A stretch of DNA of 64,000 bases, taken from Flavivirga algicola (GTDB lineage Bacteria; Bacteroidota; Bacteroidia; Flavobacteriales; Flavobacteriaceae). Where the stretch lies: the NCBI RefSeq assembly GCF_012910715.1, contig NZ_JABBHF010000018.1:1-64000 (forward strand), read 5' to 3'. Positions 26,987 through 34,777 of the stretch are shown in pieces. The position numbers and the translations under genes were made by a program. Below the pieces are notes generated by a model. The model searched no databases and was not told the origin of the DNA. It was given only the letters and a program-made list of their open reading frames with translations. Position 1 is the stretch's first letter. Each line of letters opens with the position of its first letter.

Positions 26987-27025
26987 CTATTCTATTAATT
27001 TAAAACTATCTATATTCAGGTTAAC

Positions 27026-28819
27026 TTAATCGAAAGCCCATACATCATTTTTTAAATCGCGAATTTGAACCCCTCCTATAACCCATACTTGACCATTATA
27101 AACGACCGTAGTATGGAGGTTTCTTTGTGAAAATTCTGCATCATCTGTAACATTAGTCCATGTGATTCCATCAAGGGAGTACCAAACATCATTTCTAGGA
27201 TTTGCATTACTTCCTCCCATAACCCATAATTTACCATCATAGGCTACCGCAGAATGATAATATCTTTCTGCAAAAGGAGCATTGGAAGTAACTTCGGTCC
27301 AGTTAACACCATCGGATGAAGACCACACATCATTTTTATAACTTCCATCTCTTCCCCCTATAACCCATAACTTATCATTATAAACTATCGTTGTATGCCC
27401 AAATCTTCCTGTAAAAGGAGCATTGGAAGTAACTTCAGTCCAAGTAATACCATCAGACGAGGACCAAACATCATTTTTTTTACTTGTATCATCCCCTCCT
27501 ATAACCCATAATTTATCCTTATAAACGACTGTTGTATGCCCATACCTTCCTGTAAAGGGAGCATTGGAAGTGGCTTCGGTCCAGGTAATGCCATCAGACG
27601 AGGACCAAACATCATTTTTTCTCGTTCCATCATACCCTCCTATAACCCATAATTTATTATTAAAGACTACAGAAGTATGTCTCCACCTTCCTGAAAAAGC
27701 AGCATTAGACGCTACTTCATCCCAGGAAATACCATTGGAGGAAGACCAGACATCATTTTTTCCATCTCCATCATCCCCTCCTATAACCCATAACTTATCA
27801 TTATAGACTACTGTAGTGTGCCCCCATCTTTTTGAAAATTCTGCATTATCAGTGATCGCCAAAGCAGAAAAATCCACTTCTCTGGTATTAAATGCATGAA
27901 TGGCACTACTTGTACTTACTCCTTCTTCATCTACAGCCTCTACTCTCCAATAATAAATTTGTTTTGCCCTTAGGCGTTCTGTTAAAGTAAAGCTGGTAAT
28001 ACTTAAGTTCTCTGCAAATAATGTTGTTGAAGTCTCTTCGGTTCCTAAATAAAAATTGTAGCTTACGGTTCCGCCTTCTGGATCGGTGGATGCTTCCCAA
28101 CCAAAGCTGAGCAATCTATCAACCTCCGTTGCTCCTGTTACAGGGGCTACCAAACTAAAGGCTTCTGGAGCTCTATTTACTAAAGCAGTACATATATACT
28201 CCTGGGTACTTCCGTCTTCTGCAGTTACCGTATAGGTAATAGGAGACGAAAAATCCTGAGTTCCCGATGGACTTACTGTAGCTAATTCAGACAAGGCTAT
28301 ACTTGGTGTTAAAGCCGTTACATCTGTGCCGTGCGCAAATCTTGTCATTATGGTATGGTCTGATGTACTAATAGTTCCAGTAATATCTTCTTCAAGATTT
28401 AAATTATCTGCTTTAGTAAACGCAAATGTTAGTAATTCTTTTGCATTGTTCTTATCTACCAAAACACTACATACATATTCCTGAGTACTTCCATCTTCTG
28501 CAGTTAAAGTATAGGAAACAGGAGACGAAAAATCCTGGGCTCCCTTTGGGCTTACCGTAGCTAATTCAGACAAGGTTATACTTGGTGTTAAAGCCGTTAC
28601 ATCTGTGCCGTGCGCAAATCTTGCCATTATGGTATGGTCTGATGTGCTAATAGTTCCAGTAACATCCTCTTCAAGATTTAAATTATCTGCTTTAGTAAAG
28701 ATAAATGTTTGTAATTCTTTTGCATCGCTTTTAACGATAGTTCCATTATCATCTTTGGAGCAACTCCCTGCTATTATAAATATTAATAGCAATAGTAGGT
28801 TTTTAAAATTCGAGTTCAT
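27026..28819 (-). CDS. Kelch-like repeat lipoprotein with Ig-like repeats
   Basis: 597 residues. Lipoprotein signal (FIIAGSCSKDD, acylated Cys about residue 20). Two nearly identical Ig-like repeats follow (about 34-120 and 127-213; each with FTKADNLNLEED, DHTIMARFAHGTDVTALTP and TAEDGSTQEY), similar to DUF5018-type modules; then a fibronectin III-like domain (about 217-310); then at least six 47-residue Kelch-type blades (NDKLWVIGGDDG, KNDVWSSSDGITWTE). The blades likely form a beta-propeller. There is no T9SS C-terminal domain; the end is KNDVWAFD. Probably an outer-surface binding protein. Monocistronic with terminator and promoter of its own. Confidence 0.85.
   Translation of the reverse strand: MNSNFKNLLLLLIFIIAGSCSKDDNGTIVKSDAKELQTFIFTKADNLNLEEDVTGTISTSDHTIMARFAHGTDVTALTPSITLSELATVSPKGAQDFSSPVSYTLTAEDGSTQEYVCSVLVDKNNAKELLTFAFTKADNLNLEEDITGTISTSDHTIMTRFAHGTDVTALTPSIALSELATVSPSGTQDFSSPITYTVTAEDGSTQEYICTALVNRAPEAFSLVAPVTGATEVDRLLSFGWEASTDPEGGTVSYNFYLGTEETSTTLFAENLSITSFTLTERLRAKQIYYWRVEAVDEEGVSTSSAIHAFNTREVDFSALAITDNAEFSKRWGHTTVVYNDKLWVIGGDDGDGKNDVWSSSNGISWDEVASNAAFSGRWRHTSVVFNNKLWVIGGYDGTRKNDVWSSSDGITWTEATSNAPFTGRYGHTTVVYKDKLWVIGGDDTSKKNDVWSSSDGITWTEVTSNAPFTGRFGHTTIVYNDKLWVIGGRDGSYKNDVWSSSDGVNWTEVTSNAPFAERYYHSAVAYDGKLWVMGGSNANPRNDVWYSLDGITWTNVTDDAEFSQRNLHTTVVYNGQVWVIGGVQIRDLKNDVWAFD
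27060..27870. repeat. 141-nt tandem repeats encoding the Kelch blades
   Basis: A CCATC-GA-GA-ACC word recurs at 27168, 27309, 27450, 27591 and 27732, exactly 141 nt apart (47 codons). Units 27309 to 27591 are the most alike, suggesting recent unit duplication. Confidence 0.85.
28160..28740. repeat. 279-nt tandem repeat encoding two Ig-like modules
   Basis: The CATCTGTGCCGTGCGCAAATCTTG-type word occurs at 28321 and 28600, a period of 279 nt (93 codons). The two copies are nearly identical across most of their length, so this duplication is younger than the propeller blades' divergence. Confidence 0.8.
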
Positions 28820-28843
28820 TTTGTTTTTTTATTGATTAGTTTG

Positions 28844-28851
28844 CAAAAATA
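28844..28851 (-). promoter_or_regulatory. -7 box of the Kelch-like gene
   Basis: TATTTTTG on the minus strand, exact TAnnTTTG match, 25 nt before the start codon. No clear -33 element at 19-20 nt. Confidence 0.45.
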
Positions 28852-28976
28852 TCAAGGTTGAACATCACTATTTGGTCAACCTACGTCACAAAACAATCAA
28901 TCCTAAAATTAACAAGTCATAAATCGTAATAAAAGACAAATTCATTAAAAAAATAACACAGAAACTATAACAGTAA

Positions 28977-29242
28977 ACTAGTTCCAATAATGTTCTAAAT
29001 GATTCTTATAAAAATGTATATTCCATTGAGATATTAAATCTTTTAAGCGAAAATAAATTTGAAGCAATAATTTATAATAACTCAAATAATATTACAAAAA
29101 CCATAGAAGAAGGAATTAGTATAAATACTAAAAAAATAAAGAAACATTCGAATACACTTACAACAGTAATAATTATCCTGCTATGGCCAAATCTTATTTT
29201 GATGGAGAACTAGATTTAACCATAGAATACTTTTACGAATAA
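28977..29242 (+). pseudogene. Decayed small lipoprotein gene, frameshifted remnant
   Basis: One frame from 28977 reads SYKNVYSIEILNLLSENK, EAIIYNNSNNITKTIEEG; at a run of seven A (29130-29136) the sense moves to another frame, KETFEYTYNSNNYPAMAK then SYFDGELDLTIEYFYE and a stop at 29240. The second half has the NNYP-K--YFDG---TIEYFYE ending common in flavobacterial secreted lipoproteins. No start codon or signal peptide remains, so 5' sequence is lost as well. A terminator-like hairpin follows directly, as expected for a former gene. Confidence 0.6.
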
Positions 29243-29260
29243 CAACTAAAACTCTAACCT

Positions 29261-29298
29261 AAAAGCGCTGTTTCTTTAATTAGAATCAGCGTTTTTTT
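29261..29298 (+). terminator. Terminator following the lipoprotein remnant
   Basis: CGCTG and CAGCG with flanking A/T pairs, then seven T. It serves plus-strand transcription, although no intact plus-strand gene lies upstream, which supports the pseudogene call. Confidence 0.6.
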
Positions 29299-29309
29299 AT
29301 AATCATACA

Positions 29310-29960
29310 CTACATCTTCCCTGTTTTCTTCAAGGCAAACAACAAAACAATGGGGATTGCCAACAAACCAATCATAAGTAAATTGGTTTTAAACAAACCT
29401 GGTGACAAAATTAAAGTAATAAGATAGCCTCCTATCGCTCCGCCAAAATGTGCATCATGCCCTATATTACCTATTCTATTTTTCATTCCATATATGGAGT
29501 ATAGCAAATAACCTATTCCAAAAATATATGCTGGTATGGGGATTGGAATGAAAAACATATATAACTCCATCCCTGGACGCAATAAAATAGCTGAATATAA
29601 AATGCCCGTGACGGCTCCACTTGCTCCCACTGCACTGTAGTGGTATTCATTTTTATGAAAGTAGAGTGATAATAAACTGCCAAATAATAGGCTACCCAAA
29701 TAGATTAAGATAAAATAAAAAGGACTTAACAGTTTAACGACTACTGGTGCAAAAAAATACAAGGTAAGCATATTAAACAATAGATGTTGTGTATCTACAT
29801 GTAAAAACCCAGAGCTAAACATCCTTATTTGCTCCCCCCTTTGCACACCACCTACCTGAAATTTATATCTTTCAAAAAAACTATAATCACCAAATCCCTT
29901 ATAAGATATGATAACATTAGCTGCAATTATAATTATAGTCATTAAGTCTAATTTGCCCAT
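29310..29960 (-). CDS. Rhomboid-family intramembrane serine protease
   Basis: 216 residues with about six transmembrane helices. The catalytic Ser is S114 in VGASGAVTG and the His is H171 in HDAHFGGAIGGYL; the L1-type segment SSGFLHVDTQHLLFNM with its His and Asn is also present. Rhomboids cut single-pass membrane proteins within the bilayer. Substrates are unknown here. It is divergent from the acyltransferase gene, with 62 nt between the starts. Confidence 0.93.
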   Translation of the reverse strand: MGKLDLMTIIIIAANVIISYKGFGDYSFFERYKFQVGGVQRGEQIRMFSSGFLHVDTQHLLFNMLTLYFFAPVVVKLLSPFYFILIYLGSLLFGSLLSLYFHKNEYHYSAVGASGAVTGILYSAILLRPGMELYMFFIPIPIPAYIFGIGYLLYSIYGMKNRIGNIGHDAHFGGAIGGYLITLILSPGLFKTNLLMIGLLAIPIVLLFALKKTGKM

Positions 29961-29990
29961 GCCCTGTAAACGTTTAAAATCTATTTAACA

Positions 29991-29998
29991 TATATTTG
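29991..29998 (+). promoter_or_regulatory. -7 box of the acyltransferase gene
   Basis: TATATTTG, exact TAnnTTTG match, 24 nt before the ATG at 30023. The -33 region has no clear TTTG. Confidence 0.45.
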
Positions 29999-30022
29999 CT
30001 GCTACAAATCTAAAACTAATTA

Positions 30023-30895
30023 ATGCAATTTCTAATTTATCTTATTGTTTATCCTTTTTTATGGTCTATATCCAAACTTCCTTTTGGACTATTATATATT
30101 ATATCAGATGGTTTTTACATATTGATTTATCATATCATAGGCTACAGAAAGAAGGTAGTTAACAACAATTTAAGGCTTGTTTTTCCTGATAAAACCGACC
30201 AGGAAATTGCTTTGATTAGAAAAAAGTTCTACAAGCATTTATGTGACATGTTTCTGGAAATGGCAAAAACCATGTCTATTTCTAAAAAAGAAATGGAAAA
30301 ACGTTTTAAAATTATCAATCCAGAGGAGTTTAAACGCTTAGAGGGCTTAAACAAAAGCATTATATTGATATTTGGTCATTATGCCAGTTGGGAATGGTCC
30401 ATCGTACTTCAAAACCACATAAACTTTAAAGGTCTGGCCGTTTATAAGAAACTGGCAAACCCTCATTTTGATAAATTGGTTAGGGATATTCGTTCCAAAT
30501 TCAATACAACTCTTATAAGCACTAAAGAAACGACAAGCATTATAAACCATAATGAATCTGAAGGCATCAAAAGTATTACAGGTTTTTTAAGCGACCAATC
30601 CCCCAGACTCAGTAAAGATGTTTATTGGGGAAATTTTATGGGAATTGATGTTCCCTGCTTCACGGGCGCAGAGCGTTTAGCGAAAAAATTAGATCTGTCT
30701 ACCGCCTATTTAAAAGTCACTAAAGTAAAACGCGGGTTTTATGAAGCAGAAATTATAACACTTGCTGAAGACTCCAAAACATATAAAAACTACGAGTTAA
30801 CAGATCTATTTCTTAAAGAGGTAGAAAAGCAAATTTATAAAGCTCCCGAGTACTATTTCTGGACACATAAACGCTGGAAACACAAAAAAGATTAA
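30023..30895 (+). CDS. Lipid A-type (LpxL/HtrB-like) acyltransferase
   Basis: 290 residues with an N-terminal membrane anchor (about residues 3-38). The catalytic H-x4-E motif is H119/E124 in FGHYASWEW. Other family segments are NNNLRLVFPD near 48, FLSDQSPR near 190 and a terminal PEYYFWTHKRWKHKK. LpxL/LpxM-type enzymes add secondary acyl chains to lipid A at the inner membrane. In flavobacteria this family may alternatively acylate other lipids such as aminolipids, so the exact acceptor is not certain. Its stop is directly followed by a two-way terminator shared with the sulfatase gene. Confidence 0.88.
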   Translation: MQFLIYLIVYPFLWSISKLPFGLLYIISDGFYILIYHIIGYRKKVVNNNLRLVFPDKTDQEIALIRKKFYKHLCDMFLEMAKTMSISKKEMEKRFKIINPEEFKRLEGLNKSIILIFGHYASWEWSIVLQNHINFKGLAVYKKLANPHFDKLVRDIRSKFNTTLISTKETTSIINHNESEGIKSITGFLSDQSPRLSKDVYWGNFMGIDVPCFTGAERLAKKLDLSTAYLKVTKVKRGFYEAEIITLAEDSKTYKNYELTDLFLKEVEKQIYKAPEYYFWTHKRWKHKKD

Positions 30896-30920
30896 GGACT
30901 AATACCATGTATTAGCCCTT
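30894..30920. terminator. Shared terminator of acyltransferase and sulfatase genes
   Basis: AAGG plus CTAATAC pairs with GTATTAG plus CCTT (one mismatch, CAT loop). The minus-strand tail contains TCTTTTTTG; the plus tail is CCTTATTTC. Located between two converging genes only 28 nt apart. Confidence 0.65.
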
Positions 30921-30923
30921 ATT

Positions 30924-32474
30924 TCACCCATTGAAGTCTGGATTAATTAACACTTTACCTTCTTTACGGGCTCTCATATAAACAGCCTTTGATGGCCTAG
31001 GTCTCATGCGATATTTGGTTGGCAATCCAGTCTCTCTAAAAAAATCATCTGGAGTTCGTTCCGTTGGCATATAGTCTTTTGTTTTTTCTCTAATAGTTTG
31101 TAGCCTGACGCGCATATCATTTAAAACATCTACATACGCTTTGTTTTGAGCAAGATTATTCAACTCGTAAGGATCAGCAACAATATCGAAAAGTTCCTCT
31201 TCGGGTCTCGGGATTTCAAAACAACGCTTTTGGGCTTCAGCCAGAGTGCCTTTATTGTTTTCTTTAACCATACTTTTCCAGGTTCTGTCCCTTAATACAT
31301 CTGCTGAAGGAGTATTAGGCAAATCTGGATAATAATTCTTTATATACTTGTACTTTTGGGTTCTAACAGCACGTGTATAATCTTCAAAATCATGAAAATG
31401 ATCCTCCGCATAAACTTCACTATGAATGTCTTTAGTGTCTCCCATTAACAAAGTACTGATGTCTTTACCATCAAATTCCTCTAATGGTTTGAGTCCAGCA
31501 AGACTCATAAAAGTAGAAGCGATATCCACAGAACTTACCAAATTGTTATTTATGCTTCCCGCCTTCACCTTAGCAGGCCATTTAACAATCCATGGCGTCT
31601 TAATGCCTCCGTCATACAATGTTGTTTTATCTCTCGGAAAGGCTCTTCCGTTATCTGACATAAATAAAACCAACGTATTATCTGCAATTCCTTGGGCTTC
31701 TAGTTCTGCAATGACCTTCCCTATGTAGTCATCCATTCTTGATATCTCATCATAATAAAGGGCAAAATCTTTTTTAACGGCTTCTGTTTTTGGCATATAA
31801 GGTGGAATTACAGCATCTTTAGGGTTGTATGGGGTATCAGATATACCTTCACAAAATGGCCTGTGGGCATCAAATGATGCCAGCCAAGTAAAAAAAGGTT
31901 TTCCTTTTGGTCTACTTTTTAATAGCTTAATCCACTCATCGCAGCCGCTTCCGTCCCCTACCAATCTCCTATCTAAACCTATAGGTGCATCTTTCCATTG
32001 CATCTCCAACAATTCGTCAAAATCGTCTCTAACAGGATCTCCCATATGGTATTTACCAGCTAAACCAGTCCAATATCCAGCATCCTTTAATTGTTGTACA
32101 AAAGTATTTTTACCTTCTGGTAATGGCCACGACAATTGCTCTGCATCTGTATTGTGCGGGTAAAGTCCTGAAACAATACTTGTTCTGCTTGGACTGCAAG
32201 AACTCGTTGTTAGAAATGCTTGATTAAAACGCATGCCATCTTTAGCCAGTTTGTCTAAATTTGGTGTTTTAATATTCGGGTGTCCATATACAGCAATATC
32301 ATTCCAACTTACATCGTCGGCTATAATTAAAACAATGTTAGGCCTTTCATCTATAAAATCTGCAATGTCTTTTTTAGTCTCTTTTTTTGATTGACAGGAT
32401 ACTGTAAAAATTAATAGAAGTAATCGTATGACTCTTGAATACCTTTTTAAGTGCATATGGTAGAAATATTTCAT
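30924..32474 (-). CDS. Sulfatase (formylglycine type) lipoprotein
   Basis: 516 residues. A lipoprotein signal ends at C27 (IFTVSCQSK); Met7 is an alternative start that keeps it. The sulfatase core is clear: NIVLIIADDVSWNDIAVYG (metal-binding Asp pair), C93 in SSCSPSRTS, which a formylglycine-generating enzyme would convert, GLAGKYHMGD, LFMSDNGRAFPRDK, and the C-terminal EELFDIVADPYELNNLA segment. It hydrolyses sulfate esters, probably on carbohydrates. No SusC/SusD pair is adjacent, but an alpha-L-fucosidase lipoprotein lies 5 kb away, suggesting use of sulfated fucans. The maturation enzyme gene is not in this window. Confidence 0.93.
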   Translation of the reverse strand: MKYFYHMHLKRYSRVIRLLLLIFTVSCQSKKETKKDIADFIDERPNIVLIIADDVSWNDIAVYGHPNIKTPNLDKLAKDGMRFNQAFLTTSSCSPSRTSIVSGLYPHNTDAEQLSWPLPEGKNTFVQQLKDAGYWTGLAGKYHMGDPVRDDFDELLEMQWKDAPIGLDRRLVGDGSGCDEWIKLLKSRPKGKPFFTWLASFDAHRPFCEGISDTPYNPKDAVIPPYMPKTEAVKKDFALYYDEISRMDDYIGKVIAELEAQGIADNTLVLFMSDNGRAFPRDKTTLYDGGIKTPWIVKWPAKVKAGSINNNLVSSVDIASTFMSLAGLKPLEEFDGKDISTLLMGDTKDIHSEVYAEDHFHDFEDYTRAVRTQKYKYIKNYYPDLPNTPSADVLRDRTWKSMVKENNKGTLAEAQKRCFEIPRPEEELFDIVADPYELNNLAQNKAYVDVLNDMRVRLQTIREKTKDYMPTERTPDDFFRETGLPTKYRMRPRPSKAVYMRARKEGKVLINPDFNG

Positions 32475-32654
32475 TTCTATAAATCTAATGGTTTCAATTA
32501 ATACTTCCGGCTACCATTACTTTAAATGACCATTAGTTCCATATATTTGACCGTTAATTACATACTGAACTTTACAGAACTATAAATTCCTTCAAATTTT
32601 AAGAATCGCAATTTATATTTTACTTAAACCATCATATCATTACAAGAAATATTA

Positions 32655-32686
32655 AACAAAAAAAGCGCAAATAAATTTGCGCTTTC
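32655..32686 (-). terminator. Terminator of glmM
   Basis: AAAGCGCAAAT and ATTTGCGCTTT, perfect 11-bp inverted repeat with a tight loop. The A-rich left side reads as TTTTTGTTTAA on the minus strand. It lies about 27 nt after the stop at 32713. Confidence 0.8.
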
Positions 32687-32712
32687 ATATACTATATCAT
32701 ATTGTGAATTAG

Positions 32713-34101
32713 CTACCCTTTGGCAATAATGCCAATCTCCCCGATAAATTTATCTGCTAAATTGTCAGCTTCTTCCTGAGATTTAGCTTCTGTATATATT
32801 CTAATAATTGGTTCTGTATTACTTTTGCGTAGGTGCACCCAACTTTCAGGAAAATCAATTTTAACCCCGTCTATGGTTGTTAATTGTTCATTTTTGTAAC
32901 GATCTTCCATCTCTTTTAAAATGCCATCAACATCTAAACCTGGTGTCAACTCAATTTTCTTCTTGCTCATAAAATAGTTTGGGTACGTTTTTCTAAGCTC
33001 ACTAACACTTATATTTTTATCTGCCAATAAACTTAAAAACAAAGCAATACCTACCAAAGCATCGCGACCATAATGAGACTCTGGATAAATAATACCACCA
33101 TTACCTTCTCCTCCAATGACAACCTTGTTCTTTTTCATGAGTTTTACAACATTCACCTCTCCCACTGCACTTGCCTCATATGTACCTCCATGCTTTTCTG
33201 TCACATCTCTTAATGCTCTGGTTGAACTCATGTTACTCACTGTGTTCCCTGGTGTTCTGCTCAAAACATAATCTGCACAAGCCACTAAAGTGTATTCTTC
33301 ACCGAACATCTCGCCATTTTCATCCATAAATGCCAAACGATCTACATCAGGATCTACTACAATACCAAAATCTGCTTTATGCTTTTTTACCGCAGCAGAC
33401 AAATCTGTTAAATGTTCTTTTAAGGGTTCAGGGTTATGCGGAAAATGTCCATTTGGCTCACAATATAGTTTTATAACATCTACGCCCAAACGCTCTAAAA
33501 GTAATGGAATAGCAATACCTCCTGTCGAATTTACCCCGTCTACTACAACTCTAAAACGAGCTTCCTCAATAGGCTTTACCGTTACCAATGGTAAATCCAA
33601 AACTTCTATAATGTGCAAATCTATATAAGCCTTGTTTTTTGTTATTTTTCCTAAACTATCTACATCGGCAAAATTCATGCGATTGCTTTCTGCTATGTCT
33701 AAGATTTTTGCGCCTTCAACAGCATCCAAAAACTCACCTTTTTCGTTTAACAGCTTTAAGGCATTCCATTGTTTCGGATTATGGCTTGCTGTCAAAATAA
33801 TTCCGCCATCGGCATGTTCCATAGGAACAGCAACTTCTACTGTTGGTGTAGTAGAAAGTCCAACATCAATAACATGAATTCCCATACCAACTAAGGTATT
33901 CATAACTAAATTTTGGATCATTTTTCCAGAAATACGAGCATCCCTACCAACTACCACACGATAATTTTCTTTTTCTCTATGCTGCTTTAACCAAGTGCCA
34001 TAAGCTGCCGCAAATTTCACAGCGTCAATAGGTGTAAGGTTTTCCCCCACCTGTCCGCCAATAGTCCCTCTAATTCCTGAGATTGATTTTATAAGTGTCA
34101 T
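32713..34101 (-). CDS. glmM: Phosphoglucosamine mutase
   Basis: 462 residues. Converts glucosamine 6-phosphate to glucosamine 1-phosphate for UDP-GlcNAc, peptidoglycan and lipopolysaccharide. The phospho-serine is S106 in ILTASHNPKQWN; the metal loop is VDPDVDRLAF; the sugar-binding loop GGEGNGGIIYPESHYGRD and the phosphate loop HLRKSNTEPIIRIYTEA follow. Bacteroidota proteins of this alpha-phosphohexomutase group are annotated as GlmM; with no other hexomutase in the window I keep that name. It is monocistronic. Confidence 0.92.
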   Translation of the reverse strand: MTLIKSISGIRGTIGGQVGENLTPIDAVKFAAAYGTWLKQHREKENYRVVVGRDARISGKMIQNLVMNTLVGMGIHVIDVGLSTTPTVEVAVPMEHADGGIILTASHNPKQWNALKLLNEKGEFLDAVEGAKILDIAESNRMNFADVDSLGKITKNKAYIDLHIIEVLDLPLVTVKPIEEARFRVVVDGVNSTGGIAIPLLLERLGVDVIKLYCEPNGHFPHNPEPLKEHLTDLSAAVKKHKADFGIVVDPDVDRLAFMDENGEMFGEEYTLVACADYVLSRTPGNTVSNMSSTRALRDVTEKHGGTYEASAVGEVNVVKLMKKNKVVIGGEGNGGIIYPESHYGRDALVGIALFLSLLADKNISVSELRKTYPNYFMSKKKIELTPGLDVDGILKEMEDRYKNEQLTTIDGVKIDFPESWVHLRKSNTEPIIRIYTEAKSQEEADNLADKFIGEIGIIAKG

Positions 34102-34124
34102 TTTGTAATTTTCAAATTAAAAGG

Positions 34125-34132
34125 CAAATATA
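34125..34132 (-). promoter_or_regulatory. -7 box of glmM
   Basis: TATATTTG on the minus strand, exact TAnnTTTG match, 24 nt before the start codon. No clear -33 element. Confidence 0.4.
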
Positions 34133-34179
34133 CAATTCCAAAATTGTAATTCTTAAATCGGAATTCGTAAATTTCACAA

Positions 34180-34773
34180 ATGAACTACTTAGCACATATC
34201 TATCTTTCTGGTAATAATGATTTAGTAACCATTGGTAATTTTATTGCAGATGGTATCAAGGGAAAAAGCTACAAGAAATATTCAAAAGATATTCAAACTG
34301 GAATCTTATTACATCGAAATATAGACTCTTATACAGATGCCCATAAAACGGTTAGACTAAGCACTAAAAGATTACATGAAAAATACGGACATTACTCTGG
34401 TATTATAGTAGATATTCTATATGATCATTTTCTTGCTAAAAATTGGAATAAATACTCCCCAATTCCCTTACACACCTATATAGATGCTTTTTATGATTCG
34501 TTAAAAGAACATTATCATATCCTCCCCACAAGGATACAAAAAATGATGCCATATATGATCGCCGATAACTGGCTTTTAAGCTATGCGTCTATTGATGGCA
34601 TCTCCAGAGTTCTGGACGGTATGAACAGAAGAACCCAAAACATATCCGGTATGCATGAAGCCATAGTAGAACTCGAAGAATTCTACAAAGAATTTGAAAA
34701 TGAATTTACAGTATTTTTTAGTGAATTAATAAGCTTTTCTAAACAAAAGCTTGAAGAATTAAACGAAGCATAA
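34180..34773 (+). CDS. acpH: Acyl carrier protein phosphodiesterase (AcpH-like)
   Basis: 197 residues. The N-terminal MNYLAHIYLSGNN, GNFIADGIKG, LHRNIDSYTDAH and the HYSGIIVDILYDHFLAKNW segment are the HD-like metal-binding pattern of AcpH (DUF479), which removes 4'-phosphopantetheine from acyl carrier protein. Length matches the family. The gammaglutamyltransferase gene begins 5 nt downstream, so the two are probably cotranscribed although they have no obvious functional link. Confidence 0.9.
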   Translation: MNYLAHIYLSGNNDLVTIGNFIADGIKGKSYKKYSKDIQTGILLHRNIDSYTDAHKTVRLSTKRLHEKYGHYSGIIVDILYDHFLAKNWNKYSPIPLHTYIDAFYDSLKEHYHILPTRIQKMMPYMIADNWLLSYASIDGISRVLDGMNRRTQNISGMHEAIVELEEFYKEFENEFTVFFSELISFSKQKLEELNEA

Positions 34774-34777
34774 AACC

